From a virus: a DNA stretch of 57,592 bases. Positions 29,306 through 41,171 of the stretch are shown one piece after another. How positions within the stretch are numbered: position 1 is the first letter of the stretch; the number at the start of each line of letters is the position of its first letter. The notes under the pieces are model-generated. The model saw only the letters and a list, made by a program, of their open reading frames with translations. It did not search any database and was not told the origin of the DNA. The stretch is taken from positions 1 to 57,592 of IMG/VR virus record IMGVR_UViG_3300042465_004675; one strand, 5' to 3'. The position numbers were made by a program, and so were the translations under genes.

Positions 29306-31306
29306 TTATACGTATGTTAATATAATTGTAAACTGTCCAGCACCCGGTGTTGGATTAGTAATTTCTGCTACGACTTCTGTGTAGGCTGTTGTTCTATAAT
29401 TTGGGTTAGTAGTATATTGTCCAATTTCTGATAATATACTATCTCTTGGCTGTGCAAATTCCGAAGTATTTGCTCTAGTTCCTACAGTAACTTCTGCATC
29501 TGAAGGTGAAGTAGTAGTCACTAATACTCTAACACCAATAACGGTTCTGTCTGCTGTGATAAACCCAATACTCTGTGTGCCTGTTGTTGTACTTAAATCT
29601 ACATCTAATACTAATGTTCTTGCATCTGTTGCAACACTTCGCTCGCCACCGACTTTAATCCATTGTTGTCCATCATAGGTAAATGTAGCCCAGTCACCAT
29701 TGCCATCATCTATGACATAGCAATTATCTCCGACCAATGCATTTAATGCATTACGTGCCATGATATTTGCAACAACCGCAGTGCCACTAGAACGTAGACC
29801 TTGTTCAATGTTTAGGCCCAGTGCATAGCGACCGTTTTGTCCACTTAACACTCCTGCCGTGTCTAAGAATGAACCAGCAAAGTCTCGTATAGTTAAAGGG
29901 CCACCATCTAAGCGCATTAATCGCAGTGCAGATGTTGTTGTGTTTGCAGGTGTGCTTTCCGGCAAACTAGATAAAGAGACTGCGCCGGCAAAGTTATTAC
30001 CACTTACATCTGGTGTAATATTTACAATAGTAATTGCGCCGCCTGCATTATGACGTAGTTTAATATCGCTGCCATTGACTACACTGGCAACAATGTCTGT
30101 GATCTTGGCAGCATTAATATCAAAGACCATATCGTTGGCATCGGCTACGATTGGATCGCCATAGGCTGCACTACCATTGGTAGTTGTTGTAAAGTTGATT
30201 GTTACTCCGTTAATACTTGCGCTGAAAGGAGTATAGCCAGCAATAATACCATATGCACTACCTTGTCCGGCTATGTCGCTGAATACTTCGGTGGCAGCAC
30301 CAACTTTAACTGCGGTTACTTTGTGTTCGGTAGTTTGTGCATTAATTAATGTAACAGCATCTTCCACATCATATGTACCATTGCCACTAGCCAATGTAAC
30401 TTGAACTCTGTTAATTTCAACTATATCTCCGTCTGTACCAGCGGGATCTATGCCCGTGCCGGTAGTTGATGTTGTAATAGCATCGGCAATCTTCATGTAA
30501 ATTGGACGACGACTGTTATCGTTGGTTGTTAAATCTCCTGTGCCATTCAAACTAGGATATATATAATCTCCAATGTTGCCAGGGAGTCCTGGAACAAAGT
30601 CAATGATACCATTGGCTGGTCGTAGAATAAATTGATCTGGTCCAGGGCCTGGAAATATCACGGTACCAATGAATCTGCCAATATTGTCTTCATTGCTTAA
30701 TGCAAATACACCATCTTCGATACAGATTGCATCACCTTGTTCAAAATTATGATTAGCCTGTTCCAACAAATAATTTGTCAGCGGATTCATGTACTGGAAT
30801 CTACTCATTACGTTGGTAAAGAAGTCTGCGGCAGCATCTCCCGGAATAGGATCCAACATTGGGAATCCCAGTTCATTGATCTGGAAGAAGATAACAGGAC
30901 CTGGTGCGTTAAAAATACCTAAACCGTTTGGATCCCTGAATGTATTATAACGAAGTCTATCCTCGACAACAGCAACTACTTCGCTGTTTGTTTTAGATAT
31001 AACACTCATAATTTGCAGAACTTTACCGTCCGCGGCTCCTCCAACAAAGTCACCTACTTCAATATCTTGAGCATCAAATCTAAAAGGTGTACGAGTTAAA
31101 TTACTACCATGTGTTCTTTCCGCAACAGTAAAAGAAACTTGCCAGCGATAGTATTGTGGGTTAGCACCACCACTCCAATACGGATCATCACTGCTGTTAG
31201 CATATGGCCACGAACTCAGTGATACCACAGAATTCGCAGTACCCGAAAGTACTTTAGCTGGCTTGTTTAATCCTATAAAATTAGTTTTCCAAGCATTAAT
31301 TGTCAT
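29306..31306 (-). CDS. Virion structural / tail-fibre protein, 666 aa
   Basis: A 666-residue Thr/Gly/Asn/Ala-rich beta protein without enzymatic motifs. It starts MTINAWKTNFIGL and has repeated beta-rich stretches (VTLASGNGTYDVEDAVTL, SAYGIIAGYTPFSASING, WATFTYDGQQWIKVGG). It lies directly behind the collagen-like fibre gene (9 nt spacing) and probably forms the adjacent fibre or baseplate-attached part. Translated from the late transcript that begins at 35.27 kb. Confidence 0.65.
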   Translation of the reverse strand: MTINAWKTNFIGLNKPAKVLSGTANSVVSLSSWPYANSSDDPYWSGGANPQYYRWQVSFTVAERTHGSNLTRTPFRFDAQDIEVGDFVGGAADGKVLQIMSVISKTNSEVVAVVEDRLRYNTFRDPNGLGIFNAPGPVIFFQINELGFPMLDPIPGDAAADFFTNVMSRFQYMNPLTNYLLEQANHNFEQGDAICIEDGVFALSNEDNIGRFIGTVIFPGPGPDQFILRPANGIIDFVPGLPGNIGDYIYPSLNGTGDLTTNDNSRRPIYMKIADAITTSTTGTGIDPAGTDGDIVEINRVQVTLASGNGTYDVEDAVTLINAQTTEHKVTAVKVGAATEVFSDIAGQGSAYGIIAGYTPFSASINGVTINFTTTTNGSAAYGDPIVADANDMVFDINAAKITDIVASVVNGSDIKLRHNAGGAITIVNITPDVSGNNFAGAVSLSSLPESTPANTTTSALRLMRLDGGPLTIRDFAGSFLDTAGVLSGQNGRYALGLNIEQGLRSSGTAVVANIMARNALNALVGDNCYVIDDGNGDWATFTYDGQQWIKVGGERSVATDARTLVLDVDLSTTTGTQSIGFITADRTVIGVRVLVTTTSPSDAEVTVGTRANTSEFAQPRDSILSEIGQYTTNPNYRTTAYTEVVAEITNPTPGAGQFTIILTYV

Positions 31307-31315
31307 TTTTTACCC

Positions 31316-34714
<3,399 letters not shown>

Positions 34715-34717
34715 ATT

Positions 34718-35086
34718 TTAAATACTCAACATTACTTTAGTAATATCACCTACTGATGATGTGCCGCTCAAATAACTACGCATTTTTCTAAATCGTATCA
34801 AAACAAAATTACCGCGAACACTGAAGCTTTCGGTTCCGTTGGTAGCGGCTGCATATTGTTTGTACGGAGTCGCACGATTCATCCAAACTGGGAACCAATC
34901 TTGTTCAGTTGGATTAATCTCTAATGTTGCTTCGATTTGAATTCTACCTATAAAATTATTAAAAGTAACTGCTATTGTTTGACTGCCATCTCTATAGCCA
35001 TAATAACCGTCGCCGCGCAGTGGATCGCTGAGTTGATCGACTTCGTCATCGCCCAACATTAATGTTGCTACAGTGGTATTATTCAT
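34718..35086 (-). CDS. Beta-rich structural protein, 122 aa
   Basis: A 122-residue beta-sheet-like protein (QTIAVTFNNFIGRIQIEATL, then NPTEQDWFPVWMN, SFSVRGNFVLIRFRKMRSY). It precedes the long fibre by 3 nt, with which it probably assembles. Similar short proteins accompany fibre genes in T4-like cyanophages as I recall. No exact family name can be given. It overlaps the 57-residue gene upstream by 8 nt. Confidence 0.6.
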   Translation of the reverse strand: MNNTTVATLMLGDDEVDQLSDPLRGDGYYGYRDGSQTIAVTFNNFIGRIQIEATLEINPTEQDWFPVWMNRATPYKQYAAATNGTESFSVRGNFVLIRFRKMRSYLSGTSSVGDITKVMLSI

Positions 35087-35252
35087 TGTCTTGTATGACC
35101 TCTACAATTACATCAGCGCCCACCAATTCCTGTACAACCGCTTCTAATCCGATAACAACATCGTCGCCGGCTAGGTTAGAAGTTTGTGTTTGACTATCCT
35201 TGTGTAGTTTGCTAAGTTTAATAACAATTAGTTCTTCTTGGATCTTTGCCAT
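35079..35252 (-). CDS. Small conserved protein, 57 aa, first gene of fibre cluster
   Basis: A short gene with ATG at 35252 and a TAA at 35079-35081, overlapping the next gene by 8 nt. The sequence starts MAKIQEELIVIKLSKLHKD and ends with LEAVVQELVGADVIVEV. I recall related peptides near fibre genes of cyanophages. A late promoter and a CGGAG ribosome-binding site lie directly upstream, so it is the first gene of the fibre-holin transcript. Confidence 0.65.
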   Translation of the reverse strand: MAKIQEELIVIKLSKLHKDSQTQTSNLAGDDVVIGLEAVVQELVGADVIVEVIQDNE

Positions 35253-35269
35253 TTTATTCTCCGTTACAG

Positions 35270-35277
35270 TATTTAGT
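35270..35277 (-). promoter_or_regulatory. Late promoter for the fibre-holin cluster
   Basis: The minus strand reads GACTAAATACTG, 17 nt before the 57-residue gene, and CGGAG follows in the leader. Confidence 0.65.
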
Positions 35278-35283
35278 CAAAAG

Positions 35284-35311
35284 AAAAGGTGTAACCGAAA
35301 TTACACCTTTT
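35284..35311 (-). terminator. Rho-independent terminator after the 224-aa gene
   Basis: AAAAGGTGTAA-CCGAAA-TTACACCTTTT: an 11-bp stem with a 6-nt loop and T-rich end on the minus strand. It closes the clpA transcript before the fibre promoter. Confidence 0.85.
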
Positions 35312-35332
35312 GGTATTTCTACGAAAATCAGC

Positions 35333-36007
35333 TTACAAACTGTCAATAAGCACGGCTTCCTCGATGTATTGAATCTCGCTGTGAAAGCGCATTTGACATA
35401 TCATCAAGTCTTCTGGTTCATTTAAATAAACCGCTGCCGTATAACCCTTATATCCCGGAATACTATCAAAATATTGTCTTAGTGTTTTGTTGACTTCCCA
35501 GCGAACACCATTGGTATTATCCAATCCATACAACCAATTTTTAACATCAACATACTGATCTGTTCTGTACTTCCAGTCTTGAGTAAAATAAACTTTATAT
35601 TTGAAGTCATTTTCGAATAGCCGTTTTCTAACTCGAATCCGTCGATTTTGATCTATGACATCTTTGTGTTCGTCGCTGACAGGTCTGTGGTATTCAGCGA
35701 TACGATGTCCCAAGTCTCTAAATAATAATTCAATGAATTCAGTGTCATTGGTAAACACGCTGACCCACTTATTTTCACTGCGAATTTTACAATCAGCATC
35801 TTGAATTGGCAAGGCAGTGATTTCTTTTAAAAGATCCAGACGTGCGCCATACAATGCAGTAAATCCGTAAGGACGACTTATCCTAGGAACTCCGGGTTTA
35901 CTTTCGTCAACTTTGAGAACTATTTTATAGAAGTACTTTTTATAGTATTTTCTTTCAATGGAAAATTGCTTGACAAATTTAGGTATTATTAAGTTCATAA
36001 TCAACAC
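35333..36007 (-). CDS. Hypothetical protein, 224 aa, paired with ClpA
   Basis: A basic, Tyr-rich soluble protein (ERKYYKKYFYKIVLKV, RRIRVRKRLFENDFKYKVYF, RTDQYVDVKNWLYGL), ending VYLNEPEDLMICQMRF. No motif known to me. It overlaps the end of the ClpA gene by 29 nt and shares its transcript and terminator, so a link with ClpA (adaptor or substrate) is possible. The start may be the ATG at 36007 or 35998. Confidence 0.55.
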   Translation of the reverse strand: MLIMNLIIPKFVKQFSIERKYYKKYFYKIVLKVDESKPGVPRISRPYGFTALYGARLDLLKEITALPIQDADCKIRSENKWVSVFTNDTEFIELLFRDLGHRIAEYHRPVSDEHKDVIDQNRRIRVRKRLFENDFKYKVYFTQDWKYRTDQYVDVKNWLYGLDNTNGVRWEVNKTLRQYFDSIPGYKGYTAAVYLNEPEDLMICQMRFHSEIQYIEEAVLIDSL

Positions 36008-38180
36008 CGTTGTGCGAAACTACCAAGCTACAGTTGCTGAGATTTTCAAAGACAATACGCTTACTTAAAGGCTTTTTAATTTTATCCGCAATTAAACGCT
36101 TCATTGGACGGGCCCCCATTTTTTCGTCAAAGCCTTCTGCTACTAAACGATCTAACGCTGAATTATTCAATGTAAGAGTAATATTTTTAGCAGCCAATAG
36201 ATCGTTGAGCTCATTGACAAACTTGATGGCAATTGGTGTAATTTGTTCAGTTGTAAGTCTGTTAAATTCTATAATAGCATCTAAACGATTGCGGAACTCC
36301 GGAGTAAAGTGTTTATTAACTGCTTCAAGGCTGGCTGTGCCATTGATGCTGTTATTGAAACCAATTTTATTTCGTTCTCCATCACGGGCACCCAAGTTAC
36401 TGGTCATGATAAGAATCAAATTACGGCAACTCACAGTCTTGCCACCACTACTGGTAAGCATGCCATTATCCATGACGCCTAACAAAATATTAAGAACATC
36501 TGGATGAGCCTTTTCAACTTCGTCTAATAACAGCACCGAACTGGGATGTTCTTCTAAATCATTGATGAGTTTACCTGCACCTGTGCCGCCTTCGCCATAG
36601 CCAACATAGCCCGGCGGCGCACCAATTAAACTAGCAACTTTATGACTTTCCATGTACTCGCTCATGTCATAGCGAAGAAGATGCATACCCAAGCTGGATG
36701 CAAGTTGATTTGCAAGTTCTGTTTTACCAACACCGGTTGGTCCCACAAACAAATAACTACCCATCGGTTTAGTTAAATCCTTTAACCCCGCTTTGGCAAT
36801 ATATACACTGTCTAATAATTTTTCCACAGCTTGATCTTGTCCAAAAACAAACCGTTTGATCTGTGATTCATAGTCCAAGTTCATTGGTTCAATTTGAGTA
36901 TTAAGTTGTTCCATAGGAACTTTAGCTTGAGCACTGATTTCTTGTTTAACATGAAATAATGTTACTAAAGTTTCTCTACTGTCGACTTTTATTTTAGCCA
37001 TGGCACTGTCTAAAATATCAATGGCTTTGTCAGGCAGATACTTGTCGTGCATGTGTTCAACAGTTAAATCAACTACTGCGTCAATGGCATCACTGTCGAC
37101 ATCAATGTCGTGATATTTTTCATATTCGGGCATGATGCAGTGAAGCATGTTCTTGCAATCTTCGGGTGACATTTCTTCCACATCAAGTTTGGTAAAACGG
37201 CGAGCAAGAGCACGTTCTGGCTCAATTGTTTCACGATATTCTTCGTAGGTAGTGGCGCCAACTATCTGTACTTTGCCCCGGGTCAGCGCAGGTTTAAGCA
37301 AGTTAGCCATGTCCGTGTTGCTATTTCCAGCGGCACCAGCGCCTACCATTGTGTGAATTTCATCAATGAATAAGATTACATCTGTGCGGGATTCTAATGC
37401 ATCAATAACTTGTTTAACACGTTCCTCGAAGTCACCTCGATATTTTGTGCCTGCCATTAATGCGCCCATGTCTAAGCTATAAATTATACAATCCTTGAGT
37501 GTGTGCGGCACAGTTTTCTCATGAATCTTGCGAGCAAGACCTTCTACAATAGCGGTCTTACCCACACCAGGTTCGCCTACCAGAATAGCATTTCTTTTTT
37601 TACGTCGAGCAAGAATCTGTGTAAGTTTTTCAACTTCTCGATTACGTCCAATTAATGGATCGATTTTTAGATTTTTTGCTTCCTCGTTTAAATTAATACA
37701 AAACTCATTTAAAATCTTTTCAGCACTATTTTTAACTTTAGTTTCTTGCTTTGCATTTTTCCCTAGTACTTCTAAGAATGTTTCTTTACTAACATTATGC
37801 TGTGCTAGGTAATAGCAGGCATGACTATTACGTTCACTGAGAATACTCAGTAACATGTCTTGTGGAGCAATACCTGCACGACCATTAAAGATGGCTTGTG
37901 TAAATGCACGATTAAATGCTCGCTCTAATGTTTGTGTTTTACGTGGACGAGTTAAACCGGCAACTACTAGATAATCTTGCCCGGTTAAAAACACTGTTAA
38001 ATCGTCTATAATTGCATCTGGAATAGCTGTCATCAATTTACAGTATTCTCGAATTTCTTCATTTTCCAGAAGTACAATAGTTAAATGTTCCAGTGTAACA
38101 TATTCGTGTTCGCGATGTAGAGCAAGTTTAAATGCTTGTTCTAAAATCTCATTGATTGAGTGATGTTGATTGTCTTCCAT
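35979..38180 (-). CDS. clpA: ClpA-type AAA+ unfoldase with ClpP-docking loop
   Basis: A full-size 733-residue ClpA. Two Clp_N repeats (residues 1-140) are followed by AAA domain 1 (Walker A GEPGVGKT 202-209, Walker B LFIDEIH) and AAA domain 2 (GPTGVGKT 480-487, LLLDEVEKAH). The loop NKIGFNN at 604-610 contains IGF, the hydrophobic tripeptide that docks into ClpP. E. coli ClpA has IGL there. No ClpP gene is seen, so it probably takes over the host ClpP to degrade chosen proteins. Expressed from a near-perfect sigma70 promoter, so probably early. Confidence 0.93.
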   Translation of the reverse strand: MEDNQHHSINEILEQAFKLALHREHEYVTLEHLTIVLLENEEIREYCKLMTAIPDAIIDDLTVFLTGQDYLVVAGLTRPRKTQTLERAFNRAFTQAIFNGRAGIAPQDMLLSILSERNSHACYYLAQHNVSKETFLEVLGKNAKQETKVKNSAEKILNEFCINLNEEAKNLKIDPLIGRNREVEKLTQILARRKKRNAILVGEPGVGKTAIVEGLARKIHEKTVPHTLKDCIIYSLDMGALMAGTKYRGDFEERVKQVIDALESRTDVILFIDEIHTMVGAGAAGNSNTDMANLLKPALTRGKVQIVGATTYEEYRETIEPERALARRFTKLDVEEMSPEDCKNMLHCIMPEYEKYHDIDVDSDAIDAVVDLTVEHMHDKYLPDKAIDILDSAMAKIKVDSRETLVTLFHVKQEISAQAKVPMEQLNTQIEPMNLDYESQIKRFVFGQDQAVEKLLDSVYIAKAGLKDLTKPMGSYLFVGPTGVGKTELANQLASSLGMHLLRYDMSEYMESHKVASLIGAPPGYVGYGEGGTGAGKLINDLEEHPSSVLLLDEVEKAHPDVLNILLGVMDNGMLTSSGGKTVSCRNLILIMTSNLGARDGERNKIGFNNSINGTASLEAVNKHFTPEFRNRLDAIIEFNRLTTEQITPIAIKFVNELNDLLAAKNITLTLNNSALDRLVAEGFDEKMGARPMKRLIADKIKKPLSKRIVFENLSNCSLVVSHNGVDYELNNT

Positions 38181-38219
38181 AATAATCCTTAAATAGCACA
38201 GAAACGTAGTGTTACGACT

Positions 38220-38248
38220 AGTATAACAAATAGTTAGTTTATTGTCAA
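38220..38248 (-). promoter_or_regulatory. Sigma70 promoter for clpA
   Basis: On the minus strand TTGACA (38243-38248), 17 nt, TATACT (38220-38225). The ATG is 40 nt farther, with AAGGATT as ribosome-binding site. Confidence 0.85.
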
Positions 38249-38287
38249 CTATTTAATATATCGAAACGTTAATTCAGTGCTATTATA

Positions 38288-38557
38288 TTATTTGGCAGCT
38301 TGATCGGAAATAATCTTTTGTATTTGATACCATTCCTGCCAACCGTCTGTGACAACTGCACATTGGTAATATGTAGAATAGTTTTCGACTACTACTTTGA
38401 GCATGTCGGTGATTGACACTTTATCGCCTTCGACTGTTTTTAGATTCGGGCATTTGGTCATTAGTTTCGCCGGTGCTTCTGGAAACTTTTGCTTGACTGG
38501 AACCACCGTTGAACAAGCAGATAATAAAATAGCTAAACTTAATATTAGGTATTTCAT
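38288..38557 (-). CDS. Outer-membrane spanin-like lipoprotein (Rz1 type), 89 aa
   Basis: MKYLILSLAILLSACSTV is a lipoprotein signal with lipobox LSAC. The mature part is small and includes two more Cys. It follows a membrane-anchored coiled-coil protein with a 4-nt overlap, the usual arrangement of two-component spanins, which fuse the inner and outer membranes at the last lysis step in Gram-negative hosts. Slightly longer than many o-spanins. Confidence 0.7.
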   Translation of the reverse strand: MKYLILSLAILLSACSTVVPVKQKFPEAPAKLMTKCPNLKTVEGDKVSITDMLKVVVENYSTYYQCAVVTDGWQEWYQIQKIISDQAAK

Positions 38558-39012
38558 TTTTTATCTCCTTGATTCATTGTAGCGGCTTGATTGTGAGCGT
38601 CAATAATTGATTTTGGAACTGGGCAATTCTCAACATACTTAATGATTTCGTTGTTCTTAACAACTTCTCTGTCAATATATTGAATAATGTCCTTGCCCTT
38701 TTGTTTGACGATTTGAGTTTTCGTAACAATCTTTTCTTCGACAATGACATTGGCAGTTTTGCTTTTCTCTTCAGCAACTGCAATTTTTAATTCTAATTCT
38801 TTGACTTTTGCAGTCCATTCTTTGTTGTCTGCTAATCCGCCTTCCAAGTAAACACCCAAGGCAAATATAAAGATACTGGCAATTTGTATTGCTATTTTGT
38901 ATTGCTTAACAAACGGAATGAATGTTAAAATAAAGCCAGCAAATACGCCAACTGCTCCTACTAGAAATATAGTATGAATTACTGCATCTGGCAACCATTC
39001 AAATATCCACAT
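38554..39012 (-). CDS. Inner-membrane spanin-like protein (Rz type), 152 aa
   Basis: Residues 10-60 carry two hydrophobic helices (HTIFLVGAVGVFAGFILTF and AIQIASIFIFALGVYL); the rest is a periplasmic coiled coil (KELELKIAVAEEKSKTANVIVEEKIVTK) with one Cys (VENCPVP). Partner of the lipoprotein gene that follows. Classic i-spanins have one N-terminal helix, so the second is odd. A signal-arrest or other lysis protein is the alternative. Confidence 0.6.
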   Translation of the reverse strand: MWIFEWLPDAVIHTIFLVGAVGVFAGFILTFIPFVKQYKIAIQIASIFIFALGVYLEGGLADNKEWTAKVKELELKIAVAEEKSKTANVIVEEKIVTKTQIVKQKGKDIIQYIDREVVKNNEIIKYVENCPVPKSIIDAHNQAATMNQGDKK

Positions 39013-39016
39013 AAAT

Positions 39017-39241
39017 TTATCCTTTGAATCTAAAGGTAATTCTGCCTTTAGTTAAATCGTAAGGGCTCATTTCTACTTCCACTCTATCAAGATTTAAAAT
39101 ATTGATATTATGTTTTCTAATCTTGCCACTGATCACTGCTGTGATAACTGTCTGTGTGCTGTTTAACTTAACTCTAAATGTTGCGTTTGGCAAACATTCT
39201 ATAACTTGTCCTTCAAGTTTAATTGTTTCTTCTTTGCTCAT
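39017..39241 (-). CDS. infA: Translation initiation factor IF-1 homologue
   Basis: A 74-residue S1-like OB-fold protein with the hallmarks of IF-1: [41 protein letters not shown], and [20 protein letters not shown]. Length and start match bacterial IF-1 (72 residues). IF-1 binds the A site of the 30S subunit and tunes start selection with IF-2 and IF-3. A phage copy could favour phage messages, many of which look leaderless here. The last residues are FKG rather than FR/YR. Lies between spanins and structural genes. Confidence 0.92.
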   Translation of the reverse strand: MSKEETIKLEGQVIECLPNATFRVKLNSTQTVITAVISGKIRKHNINILNLDRVEVEMSPYDLTKGRITFRFKG

Positions 39242-39244
39242 TAA

Positions 39245-39829
39245 TTAATAACTCATTAAAAATTTTAATCTATTTTTGATAGATTCTCTTACTGCTTCTT
39301 GTTGCATTTCTTCTTCGCTGGGTTCGGCTTCTGTGCTTGGTTCTTCTTTTGTAGTTTCTTCAACTTCGGGATGAAGTCGATCATATTCAATGGGGTCAAC
39401 TATAATAGAAGAATTAAATGTTTCTTCGTCAAAGGGAACCATGTTAGACATTCCCATGCCTTTGAATTTCCATTCTTCAATGCCTGTTAATTTTTTACTG
39501 TCATTTAAAATACCGTTAATAGTTTTAAATGCACCAGGATCACGATTTAATTCAACATAAATCAAATATCGACCTTTTGTATCAGTGGCACTGCTGACTT
39601 CTACATCTTCAAAATCATACACAGAGTTTTCAATAAAACTTGCTAGATCATGTGCAGGAGTTCTGTCATTGACAATGATAGCCAATACGATATAATCTTT
39701 GTTGGCACCTAATTTAGTTTTGTGCATGTCAATGAGAACACCATCGTCGACTAACCATTTAAGGTCGTCTTCGAATAGGCTTTCACTGAGGTTGTTGTGG
39801 TGCTGGTTCTTGGGTTTCATCTGCGGCAT
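39245..39829 (-). CDS. Conserved T4-like phage protein, 194 aa
   Basis: A 194-residue protein. The N-terminal part SESLFEDDLKWLVDDGVLI... and IDMHKTKLGANKDYIVLAI is one I recall from T4-like cyanophages and pelagiphages, without a known role. The last 50 residues are acidic (EVEETTKEEPSTEAEPSEEE) and end with a basic RNRLKFLMSY-like helix, a pattern seen in scaffold or assembly proteins. It overlaps the upstream gene by 47 nt, so the actual start may be at 39820. Confidence 0.55.
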   Translation of the reverse strand: MPQMKPKNQHHNNLSESLFEDDLKWLVDDGVLIDMHKTKLGANKDYIVLAIIVNDRTPAHDLASFIENSVYDFEDVEVSSATDTKGRYLIYVELNRDPGAFKTINGILNDSKKLTGIEEWKFKGMGMSNMVPFDEETFNSSIIVDPIEYDRLHPEVEETTKEEPSTEAEPSEEEMQQEAVRESIKNRLKFLMSY

Positions 39830-40337
39830 TACCTTTTGCTACTTCGGCATCATTTAAGTTTTCGTCATAAGCACTGGTTACTTCATCCATGTCAATGGTT
39901 TGATTACCTGCTTCAACTTTGTTTGTTTGAATTTCATCGACAAAGTGACGTGGCATAGTTACTTTAACTGTCCATACTGGACTTTTAATTAACTTTGGCT
40001 CTAAGTGTCCTTCTTCATCTGTTTCGTAGCTTTCTGGACCTCGGATGTTAGCAACGTGCTGTAGCGTATCCTGTCCATACCAAACTTTACAGCCTCGATC
40101 CATTAGACGTTCTGCACCTGCTGGATCTGGCATCATTTTGTAAGGATACATTAATGTAACTGTAATCCAGTAGCGGTCGATCTTCGGACCTTCAACGATT
40201 TCACCCTTGATCCAATTCTTGAATACATAGATGTCAAGTTGATCAAAGATACGTTCAAATTCAACGAGAATGTCTAGAATGTTTTCGCTGCCGTAAACAT
40301 CGTCTAGTGTTGTGTATATTGTGTCGATATCAATCAT
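39783..40337 (-). CDS. Conserved T4-like structural protein, 184 aa
   Basis: A 184-residue protein (MIDIDTIYTTLDDVYGSENILDIL...), with GPKIDRYWITVTLMYPYKMMPDP and DRGCKVWYGQD in the middle and an acidic Ala/Asp/Glu tail. I associate it with virion proteins of T4-like cyanophages but cannot assign a T4 gene number. Late promoter GCATAAATA only 5 nt before the ATG. Confidence 0.6.
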   Translation of the reverse strand: MIDIDTIYTTLDDVYGSENILDILVEFERIFDQLDIYVFKNWIKGEIVEGPKIDRYWITVTLMYPYKMMPDPAGAERLMDRGCKVWYGQDTLQHVANIRGPESYETDEEGHLEPKLIKSPVWTVKVTMPRHFVDEIQTNKVEAGNQTIDMDEVTSAYDENLNDAEVAKGNAADETQEPAPQQPQ

Positions 40338-40342
40338 AGTAA

Positions 40343-40350
40343 TATTTATG
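40343..40350 (-). promoter_or_regulatory. Late promoter fused to start codon (40337 gene)
   Basis: The minus strand reads GCATAAATATTACTATG, 5 nt between TAAATA and ATG. Confidence 0.7.
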
Positions 40351-40358
40351 CTTATAGA

Positions 40359-41039
40359 TTAATATTCGCCGCCGTCCATATTAGCTTGTTCTATAACGTT
40401 TAGTACTCGTTGCTCTGTAAAATACAGATTCGAACCTTCTGCTAGATCAGAAGTGCTATGATTACCAATGCTTGCTACAGTAAGTGGAGTTACATAGCTA
40501 ATAATTCCGGTTTCGCTGTTATAGCTTAAACTTCCTGTGACATTAATACTATTACGTGCTCGTACCGTTGTAAAATATAAATTAGTTGATTCTGCTATAT
40601 CTGATGTAGATAAATTATCTACATATTGCTTTGTGGCTGCACCCAATTCTGTAATAGGATCAGCATTTAATATTAATGCACCAGTCATCGTGCCGCCTGC
40701 AATAGCCAATTTGCCTGCCAAACTAGTAACAACTGTGCTGCCAAAATTTGAATCATTGTTTAAAGCAGTGGCTAATTCATTTAATGTGTCTAATGAATTA
40801 GGAGCACTGTTGATTAAATTATTAATACCAATGGTAACTCTTGCATCAGCTCTTTCGTTGGTAAAAAATAGATTATTAAAGCCTTCTAATATATCGTCAG
40901 TGCTAGCGGGAACGGATGTTTCCCCTTGTGGGCCTTGTGGACCTAGGGCACCGGATAGACCGCGGTCACCGCGTGGTCCTTGTAGTCCAATATCGCCCTT
41001 TGGGCCTCTTAAATACGTGCTTTTTGTAATCAATGACAT
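40359..41039 (-). CDS. Short collagen-like tail fibre protein, 226 aa
   Basis: It begins with MSLITKSTYLRGPKGDIGLQ and a run of Gly-x-y triplets (residues about 12-42). Further on, INNLINSAPNSLDTLNELATAL, KLAIAGGTMTGALILNADP and STNLYFTTVRARNSI repeat modules also present in the 1132-residue fibre. A gene duplication or exchange between the two fibres is likely. It may be the tip or an alternative fibre. Late promoter GGTAAATACTAG and CAGGAA leader upstream. Confidence 0.75.
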   Translation of the reverse strand: MSLITKSTYLRGPKGDIGLQGPRGDRGLSGALGPQGPQGETSVPASTDDILEGFNNLFFTNERADARVTIGINNLINSAPNSLDTLNELATALNNDSNFGSTVVTSLAGKLAIAGGTMTGALILNADPITELGAATKQYVDNLSTSDIAESTNLYFTTVRARNSINVTGSLSYNSETGIISYVTPLTVASIGNHSTSDLAEGSNLYFTEQRVLNVIEQANMDGGEY

Positions 41040-41058
41040 AGAATATTCCTGTTTCTAG

Positions 41059-41066
41059 TATTTACC
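41059..41066 (-). promoter_or_regulatory. Late promoter for the 226-aa fibre gene
   Basis: The minus strand reads CGGTAAATACTAG, 19 nt before the ATG at 41039. Confidence 0.6.
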
Positions 41067-41171
41067 GTTTTTGTGCATATATCTTTGCTCAAAATGACAA
41101 GTTGGTTAAATACTTTTGTGGACAAACAAACCCCAAGTCTAACTAATCAAATCCAAATTGGAGGTATTAGA

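Noticed and set aside
41073-41171. Upstream start of phoH
   Set aside because: The ATG at 41172 has a perfect GGAGG site; the extra 33 residues are not PhoH-like.
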